Source of the DNA: Siphonodentalium dalli
Taxonomy: Eukaryota; Mollusca; Scaphopoda; Gadilida; Siphonodentaliidae
NCBI GenBank assembly: GCA_032622095.1
Contig: CP136061.1
Coordinates: 89,336,983 to 89,400,982, forward strand
Direction: 5' to 3'
DNA: 64,000 nt
Both the position numbers and the translations under genes were made by a program. Positions 54,671 through 64,000 of the stretch are shown in pieces; position 1 is the first letter of the stretch; every line of letters starts with the position of its first letter. The notes beneath the pieces were generated by a model. The model saw only the letters and a list, made by a program, of their open reading frames with translations. It was not told where the DNA came from and searched no databases.

Positions 54671-56260
54671 CTTGATTTTACTCTTTGGCCTGGTTCCCTT
54701 CAGGAAGTCATCTGGTGGAAGCGCTGGTATATGACCTCCTGCTACTTTAACTAGGTAGCTCAGTCTCTGGGTTTTTCGTCGGTCTTGTAGAGGTGGAAGT
54801 GCTAGGTCTTGTAGCATGTTTGTCATATCTCCTTCCTCTCTAGACCTATAGTAATTTGTTATGAATCTGGCTGCTTTCCGTTGGATCTTTTCGAGGATGT
54901 TGATGTTTTTCTGTTGGTATGGGTCTCAGATTATGGCTCCACAGTCCAGGCATGATCTGATCAGTGATATGTATGCTGTTCGTTTTGATTTGTGTGGCAT
55001 GAAGCGATATTTCTTCTCAAGAAGCCAAGGGTGGAGTTTGCCTTTTTTGAGATTTTGTTGATGTGATTTGTCCACTTAAGGTCATTTGATATTTGCAGGC
55101 CTAGGTAGGGATTGTCTTCAACCTGTCCGAGGATTTCATTCCCCAGCATGTAGAATTTGGAGATTTAATTTTTTGTGTGCATCGCATAGCATTTATTTGG
55201 ATTGAACTGCATGCCCGAATTTTCTGCTCATACCTCTAGTTTCCGTAAGTCTCTCTGTAGTTTTAGTTGGTCATTGATGGTACGGATTTGTCTATAGAGA
55301 AGACAGTCGTCGGCGAATTGACGTACCGGTACTCTTGATGTCACACAGTCTGGTAGATCATTTATATGTCATAAGAATAGTAAAGTTCCAAGTACAGTCC
55401 CCTGTTGTACTCCCGAATCGACGTTGATCTCTTGTGATTTGCTTCCTTCCAAAATCACTCTCATCTTCCTCTCTGTTAAGAATGATGTCAGCCAGTCCTG
55501 GAGCTGTCCTCGGATGTCATATTGGTCCAGTTTGTATAGGAGTTTATTGTGTGGGACGGTGTCGAAAGCCTTTGAGAAATCTAATATTATACGGTCTGTT
55601 TGTATGTCGGAGTCAAATGATTTTAGCAGGTCGTTGGTTATTGTTAACAGCCGAGTATTATATATTATATGCTCCAATAGTTTGCTGGCTACTGATGTTA
55701 GAGACACCGGCCTATAGTTTGCTGCTGTGTGTTTATCTCCTATTTTGAATATGCAAGAGACGTTGGCGTTTCTTCAGTCATCTGGTAATGTCCCAGTGTC
55801 GATGGATAGTTGGTAGATGGTTGTCAGTGCTGGCTTCACTCTTCTGCACACTCCTTTAGGACTCGGTTGGGGATGTAATCTGGTCCTGAGGCTTTTGATG
55901 GGTTAACCGGTCGGAGTAGTTTGGTGACACCATTTTGGTCAATCGTCAGTGGTTGGATATCGCTGGTGATGTGTTTGGTGATTGTTGTCGATGGTCCAGA
56001 CTTGTCCTGATTGAATATGGGCTGGAACTGGTCTACTAGGATTCTGCTTTCTCTTGACTGTTGCTGACAAGCTTTCCATTCGATAGTAGAGGCGCCAATC
56101 CAATGGAGCATGTTTTTTTTACTTTATCAAAGTTTATGTATCGCCAGAAAGGTTTGGAGTCGTTTTTTTGAATATCTCTTATAAGTTATTCAGCCATTTT
56201 AGGGGACCTCTGCAAACGAAGACTTGCTGCAGATCGTCGGACCCTTGCCAGTGGACAACT
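54670..56260 (-). pseudogene. LINE copy B: reverse transcriptase domain, 5'- and 3'-truncated
   Basis: Minus-strand frames: 56260-55836 (DIQKNDSKPFWRYIN, ..PSKASGPDYIPNRVLKE), 55707-55369 (ILDFSKAFDTVPHNKLL, DWLTSFLTERKMRV, SGVQQGTVLG), then QFADDCLLYRQ near 55300 (catalytic ADD), 55149-54961 (NPYLGLQISNDLKWTNHI, KKANSTLGFLRRN) and 54826 to about 54670. It is broken by stops and frameshifts, and the 3' end is cut off at a MITE. CR1/Jockey-clade-like, no endonuclease left. Confidence 0.85.
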
Positions 56261-56299
56261 GGCACAATCACCATCAATGGCATCATCCCAATTGTCATG

Positions 56300-59200
56300 T
56301 TATCAATATCAGTTTCTGTCTGTATCTGTATCTGTATGTCCCAGGGACCAGTTTGGCTTTTATAGGACCGTGGAGAGAGCGCATTTATTTCTCGCTCCTA
56401 GTGAGTGCCACTTTGAATGTTTCGATATCTGCGGCGTTGACCGTGTCGTCGTCAAGTTTATTCCAGTCCAGGATGGTGCGAGGGAATAAGGAATACTTGA
56501 ACTGGTCTGAGTTTGCCTGTATTGGTTGGAATGATTGTTTGTTGTTGGTCTCAGACTTTTCCACAATGTTGGTATAGACACAGTCTTCGTATTTCTTTGC
56601 CTTGATCTTCCTTTTCGATGGGTTTGTTTTTTTCAGGTAATTATCGGGTGATATTGGGGGGGGGCCGATCCCTGAACCACTTTGTAAAATAGGGTCAGGC
56701 GTTTACTTCTGCGACACTCTTCTAGAGGTGGAAGTTCCAGATTTTTGAGCATTCTGGTGACGCAGCCCTTATCTTGTGAGATGTAGTCTCTGGTGATGAA
56801 CCGTGCTGATTTTCTTTGCACCTTTTCCAGCATTGATGAGTACTTAGCCGTGTACGGGTCCCAGATTGTGGTGGAGTACTCCGTGATTGGTTTCACCAGA
56901 GCAATATATGCTGTTTTTCTGCATTTTTCTGGGCAGTGTTGGAGGTTCCTCTTCAAGAAGCCGAGGGTGGAGTTTGCCTTCTTGGTAATGTTAGTTATGT
57001 GTACGCCCCACTTGAGGTCGTTTGACAGTTGGACGCCGAGATAAGGATTTGTGGGTACTTCCGCGAGGATTTGGCCACCCAGTGTGTAGAATTTCTGGGT
57101 TTTCTGTTGGATGCTCATTATGTAGCATTTGCTGGTGTTGAACCGCATCCCCCACTTCTTTGCCCATTCTTCCAGGTTATTCAGATCGTTCTGTAGTTTG
57201 CTGTGGTCTTCGTATTTGTCGATAGGCCGATAGAGTAGGCAGTCGTCGGCGAAGAGTCGGACTTGCGATTTGACTGTGCTGGGAAGGTCGTTTATGTGGC
57301 ACAGAAAAAGCAGCGGTCCTAGAATACAGTACCTTGGGGTACTCCTGACTGCACATCAACTTCTCTTGAGAACTGCCCTTCAAGCATGACTCTCATAGAT
57401 CGTCTGGTTAAGAATGATGTTAGCCAACTATGTATTTGACCATCGATGCCGTATGTTGTCAGTTTGTGGAGGAGCTTGTTGTGGGGCACCGTATCAAACG
57501 CATTTGAAAAGTCGAGTATGGCTACGTCAACCTGCTTTCCGTTGTCGTATTTTTGAAGTGGGTCATGGAGTGTGACTGCCAATTGTGTCTCGTATGAGTA
57601 TCCAGTTTTGAAGCCATGATTTAGTGATGTTAGGATGTTATTCTCCTCAAGATGTTTCATAATGTGGCGACATATTATATGTTCCAGAATTTTACAAGGG
57701 ACTGATGTTAGGGATACAGGTCTGTAGTTTTCTGCCAGGTGCCTGTCTCCTTTTTTGTAGATACTTGACACGTTTGCCTTCAGCCAATCTTGGGGGAGTT
57801 TGCCGGTGTCTAGGGAGAGCTTGAAGATAAGTCTGAGAGCTGGTGCTAGTTCCTTTGTGCATGTCTTGAGTACCAGGTTGGGTATGCCGTCGGGTCTTGA
57901 GTCTGTGTAGGAGAACTTCTATGCCTTTTATATCCAGCTTGATGTTGTTGATGCTGTCATACTTCTTATCCGGTGGTGTTATATCCGTCTGATTCAGTGG
58001 TTCTTCCTTGGTGAATACGGACTGGAATTGTCGGATGAGTACTTCGGCTTTGCCTTTGGCGTCATCTATTAGGGTTCCTCCATCTTTTAGAGGTGACACT
58101 CCGATGTTATCGTGTTGTCGGGCATTTCTGTATTGCCAAAATGGTCTGGTGGTGTTGTTCTTTTGGTGTTGACAAAGTCTCTTTCGGCTTTTCTTAATTC
58201 CCGTTTACACTCTCGTTGTATCTGCCTGTAGTTTTCCCATTTCCCTGATCTTTTCGCTCTGTTGTATATTCTTCTCTTCTTTCTTAAGAGGCGCTTCGTG
58301 TGTTTGTCAACCCAGGGAGTATTGTGTTTAGGTTTGATCATCTTTGATGGTATATATGTTTGTCCATGATCTCCTGGATTCCGCCTTTCAGTGTGTCCCA
58401 CATGGTGTTGACGTCAGGATTTGTCAGTAGCCGAAGGCTTTCCCCTAGGATTGCCACTTCACCCGCTATGGCTCACCAATCCGCTTTCCCGTACATGTAT
58501 ATATGGGGAGGTGTGTCTTGGTGGTGAGCTTTCATGTCGAAGTCCGTCACTACCATGGCATGATCTGATATGCCTGGTATGTTGTTTGATGTCTTCGCCA
58601 GTGATGGGTTTGAGGTGAAGACTAAGTCGAGGCGGTGCTTTTCTCTTGTTGGTTTGTCGTGGATCTGTGTTAGTCCAGCTCTTGATGTAGCGTGAAGCAG
58701 GTTTTCTTGCTCTTCCATCTCTGGTGCTGGTTTTGTCACCATCAGCCGTTTCCAATCCACGTTAGGGCAGTTGAAGTCGCCGCATAGGATGGTCTGTTTG
58801 TTGTCTCCAGCTGCCAGTTTGATCGACTTCTCTAGCTCATTTATGTGTTTGTCCTCGCGATGGGGCATGTAGAAGGATCTGATCAGGATGTCTTTATTCG
58901 ATCGTGCCTTTATCTTTACCCACATTATTTCGCAGTTGGTGATGAGTTGTGGCTGCTCCGTTGATATGAGGCTTTTGTATGCCAGGACGAAGACTCCTCC
59001 CCCTACTGATTCTCTGTCGTTCCGATATACGTTGTAGTTTTCGGGGAAGATTTCACTTGATCTGATGTGCCCGTCTGTTGGTTTTTTGCCTGGTTTCACT
59101 CCGATCAGCCAAGATTCTGAACCGCAGATGATGTCCGGTTTTACATATTCTATGGTTGCTGCGAGTTCTGCCCTTTTATCCCTGATGCTCCCGACAGTTC

Positions 59201-59905
59201 ACAGTGAGGATTCTCAGGTTCCGTTTCGGTGGTAAATCGAAGGCGCTTGTATGATTTTGCCTTGGTTCACCTGTGGTGTTGGCTTTTGATGTGTTGTTTC
59301 TCGGTGTTGGTGTGCTCGCCTTCACTGGGCTAAAGGTCGATGGTGACTCAACAGACTCGATGGTGGAATTTAGCTGCTCGTAGATGTTTGACAAGAGTTC
59401 GTAGCCATGGAAGGTGAATGAGTCCACGTTCATGCTGTCACATTTGCAGCATATCCACGCTACACTTGATCTTTCAGGATCTCTAATATCTTGTGTGCAG
59501 TTCCCGAGGCAAGAGTGGTGATGCCAGATACTGCAGTGGTCACAACAGACGCCGCCCACGGACCATGTTAGTTGTTACAGGTTTTTCGCAGAATCCGCAT
59601 GGGTAGATATCCTTTGCCCTGGGTCCTGGTTGGGTTTCAATTTCACCGGAGAGTATTATCACCAGTACGATGACGGATCTTGGGTTTGCAGCTACAGGCA
59701 AATTCATTGGTCCTTTCCTTAAGCCTTAAGGTCGCCAGTTTGTTGTTCAAGAGGCATGTTGTCAGTTGCGCTTTTGCAGCTTGTAGTAGGACTAGTATCG
59801 CGACGTATGAGATGAGCATGATGTCGGTATTTAGTAGGATCGTCATGCTGGCACAGTTAACGATAGGCAGCTCGGTGTCAAGTCCGTGCTCGCCTGCTGT
59901 TAACT
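56300..59905 (-). pseudogene. LINE copy A: zinc finger/PHD, APE endonuclease and reverse transcriptase
   Basis: Nearly complete element read right to left. ATG near 59846; hydrophobic N-terminus and 2A-like ETQPGP (about 59635); Cys/His zinc finger (59559-59430); AP endonuclease (59099-58473) with SESWL, GDFNCPNVDW and SDHAMV motifs; linker; reverse transcriptase (58099-57319) with NYRPVSLTSV, ILDFSNAFDTVPHNKLL and SGVPQGTV, then LFADDCLLY near 57250; C-terminal region ending LFPRTILDWNKLDDDT...ALTRSEK, stop at 56385. At least five frameshifts (for example near 59690, 59560, 59190, 58350 and in a G-run at 56657) and a TGA at 58473 make it inactive. A (CAGATA)n-like stretch is in the 3' UTR. 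Confidence 0.88.
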
Positions 59906-61385
59906 GTGACAGTTATCAATATCACGGATTATGTGTACAATTTACAAAAACAATTTGGCGAAATTGTAAAAAAAATAATCAATTATTTCGAGGTCAAATT
60001 CGGAATTCAATAACAGAAAACGCACCATGTCTAGATATTTCTGGACTAATTCTTTCATTCGAGTGTGAGGAACTGTAAAAACATCCACTTCTTCGGGATA
60101 AATTTGAGACATCATCTTTCACTTTTTATCAGTACAATTCATTTCCTGTTTACCCTTCGCTTCGATGTCCGAATACAACCAAGCCCACATTTAGACAAAT
60201 GCGCCCAATTTGAAAGCGACGAAAGAACTATAAAGTGTATGCCGAGGCCGAGGCCGGCTCCAAATAAAAGGTGTAAACGGGGTGTTATGTGGCGTTTGCT
60301 CTGTTGTTTCTAAATGGATATTAATGAAATTTGGTGTATATGTCCGGACTGGGACATGGAATAGAATGACGTTTGAGTTGTTTTTAAATTCACAAATTTG
60401 TTGATTTTATTCAACTTTTTCGTTCTGAAACACACTATAAAGTGTAAACGGCCGGCTCCAATTAAAAGGTGTATTTTTGTGTCATCGGCACAGGGGGCGT
60501 AAAAAAGTTGCGAGACGTGGGGGTGTTTTTTATCATTGCCATTTTTTTTACACCCACCCACCCTTTCTTGCATTTTTTTGTCATAAAATTTTAGACACAC
60601 ACCCCAAAAACCCAAAGTAGGTTGGTGTAGGGAAGATAACTCCAATTTGGTCTTCTGTTTACAGTATACCGGCTGTACTCTTGATTTACTATTATATGTC
60701 TACTATATATTATTAACTATACATTATTCTGATACATTATGAGAATAATCAATTTTAGTATACAAACACTGATACAAATACTTATTTCATACATTACACT
60801 CATGCATCAACTAACTGTATGAGTAAAGAGACTGTCATGAAGTATAAGAATTATTGTAATATATCTGTCATGAGTTGTTAGCTGATATTGCCAGACTGCA
60901 TTAAGTTCACCCTATACATTACCCTAGAGCTATCTGAAGTATTTTTTTTATTGAACTACACCGTGAACTAGACAATTTTCAATATAAAAACTGCCAAGCA
61001 AGCTGAAATAGACACAATAAAAAAAATTGCGCAAAAAAAAAATCAATGAAAATTTTGGGACCCACCCCCACAATATTCACTATTTTTCCATTTTATATCA
61101 ACTTATGGGAGTAATTATAACAATATTGAATGTATTAGTGCTTCTCATGTTGCAACAAGCCACAACATATAAACAAATATGTTTAAAACAGTTGAAAATA
61201 TGTCAATGAAAAAAAATGCCAAAAAAGTGGTCAAAAACTGTTTCCGGCCTCGGGTACCCACCCACCCCCACCTCATGTCTCGTAAAAAAAAAATCGCCCC
61301 CCCCCTGAATTAACTACCAATAAATCACTACCATATTTGAAAAGGTCGAGATCCACTTGAAACAAAAGTAATGTTAGCGTGCACT
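59906..61385. other. Unassigned AT-rich DNA with short GC-rich repeats
   Basis: CGGCCGGCTCCAA.TAAAAGGTGTA occurs at about 60250 and 60449, indicating an old duplication of ~200 bp. No gene is supported. Confidence 0.35.
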
Positions 61386-61394
61386 GGTGCCTGT

Positions 61395-61615
61395 AGGCTA
61401 CATACATAACGCGCTCCATGCACTGCCCGGCGAGTACACACCCCGTTTGCTCTGCCCCTATATGCCGATGCTATACGCGCCTGCTTCACGTTAATGGTAG
61501 GCCTACTATAATAATAGTACAATAGTACCATTAACGTGAAGCAGACGCGTATATAGCGTCGACGTATCTATAGGGGCAGTACAAAAGGGGCAGGACAGCG
61601 GAGCGCGGTATATAT
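61395..61615. repeat. Palindromic element (CTGCCCCTATA arms)
   Basis: Left CTGCCCCTATATGCCGATGC and GCCTGCTTCACGTTAATGGTA pair with TACCATTAACGTGAAGCAGAC and TATAGGGGCAG on the right; CGCGCTCC/GGAGCGCG extends the arms. Loop AGGCCTACTATAATAATAGT. Confidence 0.7.
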
Positions 61616-61619
61616 GGGA

Positions 61620-63630
61620 GATAAGATAAGATAAGTTTGGTACGCCTAATCTCAGGAACCGCTAAATGTAGAATGCTGAAATTTTCTGTGTGTGTACAAC
61701 TCCCACGGGAATCGGCAGTTGAGGCATTGCGAGTTTTGTCCGTGCCCGATTTATGGAGTTATGGCCCTTAAACCGGCCTCTCACATTTATCGACAATTGT
61801 CGAGTATATCTGGAAAGCATTGAGGCAGCGGAACCGGACAAATTTTATGATACAGAGCAACTTAAATGTAGTTCAGTTCCACAAAATGGACGTTGTCCGA
61901 TATTACCCGGGGAGTGGCCGGGACGGGTGTTCAAAGTCGTGAAAAATAAAGTCTCTTCGATTGCGACCAAACTTACATGTCATAGTCTACATTTTACACC
62001 GATAACGATGCCGTGAAATTTTGTAAATCGGTTGAAAATTGACAGAGTTACCGACCCCTGAATGTCCAAAATAATAAATTTCTCTCCCTAATGGAGGAAA
62101 ATGGCTGTTGGAGGAGCTGGAGCACAGGAGAGGGTGAGACCAGGCCCGGAAAAGCGGTGTGACCATGCCAGGGTTGTGAGACCAGACCGGATGGTGGGAC
62201 CAGGCAGACCGGTGGCGGATGTAAACGGCAGATTTAGCAAAAAAACAAAAACAAAAACAAGTCCAGCGCTGTCAATTTTTTAGTGCATGGTCCGAATGGG
62301 AAGAGTGATGCGGATCAGAATATACCAATTGCTAGTTTTTTGGTCCGACCGTTACTGACCTACGATCGGGACAATAAATGTTCTATTTATAGCGCCAAAT
62401 CGAAACGGTCTAATTATTAAGCAAGTTTAATGCAGTAGCAGATACGGCGGTATCCTGTAGGTACGAATCCAAAGTTTGACCACTCTACTGTTAAAGCATC
62501 ATGCCCAAAAGCGACCCAGCTTCAGGTGGGTTCAAACTTTTGGCAAATTCCAACGAAAATCAAAGGGGGAAAATTTGTCAAAAAATCAAACATCAAGATA
62601 AACAAAATTTGATAAGTGGATGTGATAGCTAGTGTCCAGGCGCAACTTAGTCATGTCTGTTTCAATCGCCCTAAAGCCGAAGGTTTACTCGTGGCGAGGC
62701 TTTATAAGGTAAATGAGAATAGTTAAGTGCTGTATCACTAACCCATTTTTCCCGCCAAATCGGAACGGGCTAATGAAAGAGCGAGCTAATGCAGGAGCAG
62801 GTATTTTGATATACCGTAGATAATCTCCCTAACTTTGAGCATTCTACGATATAAGCAACCTGCCCAACGGAGAGCTCACATTCGGGTGGGTCCAAATATG
62901 TAAATTTCACCGAAAATGAAAGGTGAAAAAATACTCCAAAAATCAAACATGGAGATAAAAAGTTTTTGATGAGTGGAAGTTATTAGGAGTATCAACGCGC
63001 CATTTGAGTGCGATTTCCTGAGTTTTGGCGCGAACGGTTTACTCATGGCGACGCTATAATTATATCGTAAAACGTACGTACCACTAACTTAATCGTGTCT
63101 TGTATGTGAGCATGGAACAATATTTACCGTTTATATCAAGAAAAATAGTATGACTATTTGTGCACTCAATTGTCTTGTCTGCATTGTGATACAAATTACA
63201 ATGTCTGTAATTTGGCAGAGGTGTCCATCTTCTTGGTACGTGTACAGAATACCTAATGCTATTGAATTATTGAAGCAGTCTCATAGTTCAGAAGTATAGG
63301 GACAATCACATGCTACTATATAGTCATGTAAATTGAATTTTCCCAGACATAACGTGACTTCAAACATTCACTGGGAAAAGTACTTGTGCAAAAGTACCAG
63401 AGAAACACAGTACCTGCGACTTTGGTCAACTACAGATGACAGTGAAAACAAACAAACAGGTGTACACCATAAAAATTCAAAACATAAAAGTAGCATCAAC
63501 GCGAGAAATAGGGAGAGAGAAGAAGAAATAGACAGTGGTGAAGCGCAATACAGGTAAAACGAAAATCATTCAAACCTTTAATTATATGGAAGTATACGAA
63601 TTTCCCACCGGGAATTCGAAAAGCCGCTAG
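61620..63630. mobile_element. Helitron-like region ending at 63630
   Basis: The 3' end has a hairpin CGAATTTCCCA-CC-GGGAATTCG (63598-63618), then AAAAGCCG and CTAG (63627-63630) followed by T, a textbook Helitron terminus. The 5' end is uncertain (perhaps near 61620, just before AATCTCAGGAACCGCTAA). Two diverged ~350-bp units (about 62360-62720 and 62745-63070) repeat in tandem (CGAAGGTTTACTCGTGGCGA / CGAACGGTTTACTCATGGCG). A GTGAGACCAGGC-type ~20-bp repeat lies at 62130-62215. Confidence 0.6.
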
Positions 63631-63811
63631 TTTTATTATTATATTTTTATGTATATAATTTTTTGTTTTTTATATTTCACAGGCCAAATCCGACGATGCC
63701 ATTGCAATTTGCATACGACCAGTTTCGCAGAGATTTCAGCACCCATCACCGACAACGACAGCGATATATATAGCGACGACGACGACATGTCATTGTTTGA
63801 ATTTGTTAATT
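63346..63811 (+). CDS. Candidate two-exon coding segment, unknown product
   Basis: Possible exon 63346-63552: acceptor TTTTCCCAG before it, donor ACAG|GTAAAA after it. The open frame has HNVTSNIHWEKYLCKSTRET and a basic/acidic REREEEIDSGEAQY end. Possible next exon from 63682 after TTTATATTTCACAG. Phase-2 joining gives RPNPTMPLQFAYDQFRRDF and a stop near 63770; another frame gives ITDNDSDIYSDDDDMSLFEF and a stop at 63809-63811. I do not recognise either. The Helitron 3' end lies in the intron, so the first exon may be captured sequence or chance. Confidence 0.2.
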
Positions 63812-64000
63812 GAATTTGTTATTGTTATATTGTCAGATAGATAGATAGATAATTTTTTAATGGCTAAAAGATGCAAGATTTGCAGACATATGAGCATGTA
63901 TACAAAAGAGTAAAACAGAGTGTGACATTCATATAGTATAAATATAAAAAGTATAGATATATAAATATAACAAGAATGCAGCTTGACAGTTCTGTAGAGG

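Noticed and set aside
55424-55748. Plus-strand frames of about 100 codons over the LINE region
   Set aside because: Antisense shadows of the reverse transcriptase on the minus strand.

Overview
The window is AT-rich eukaryotic (animal) DNA with GT-AG introns, two recognisable conserved genes, and a very high load of short non-autonomous transposons. Nothing looks prokaryotic. An array of ~161-bp repeats with conserved flanks resembles the 'pearl'/Helitron-like elements described from bivalves. Together with the rest of the repeat content, this makes a marine invertebrate, probably a mollusc, my best guess; the species is not determined.

Genes. The last two coding exons of a TULP4-type tubby-like gene (+ strand) lie at 565-750 and 2403-2519. 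FBXL5, the iron-sensing F-box/LRR subunit of an SCF ubiquitin ligase, occupies 37261-54061 on the - strand. Eight coding exons join in frame and give about 599 residues: hemerythrin-like domain, F-box, leucine-rich repeats and a Cys-rich C-terminus. Only the extreme N-terminal exon was not found. The two genes converge, with stop codons about 34.7 kb apart. A weak two-exon candidate lies at 63346 to about 63811 (+).

Repeats. Between and inside the genes are at least six kinds of short inverted-repeat element: (1) several TTAA-flanked (piggyBac-like) families, many built around a shared 'double hairpin' cassette; (2) a hAT-like family whose two ends are each a hairpin, with 8-bp target duplications; (3) a TA-flanked mariner-like palindrome; (4) two other hAT-like elements with exact 8-bp duplications (9612-10264, 27510-28439); (5) a 5.5-kb element with ~200-bp inverted ends (26981-32457); (6) Helitron-like 3' ends at 26163 and 63630. 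There are also tandem arrays: a 2.8-kb array of 38-bp units with an expandable 9-bp subrepeat (33120-35945), a 16-bp array in FBXL5's last intron, a 117-bp GC-rich array, and the 161-bp array. Two decayed APE-type LINE copies lie head to tail on the - strand (about 56300-59900 and 54670-56260), upstream of the first FBXL5 exon seen.

The most unusual feature is the modular hairpin cassette. The same two self-complementary ~66-bp hairpins occur inside elements with at least four different terminal sequences, and the hairpin tips change on both arms together.
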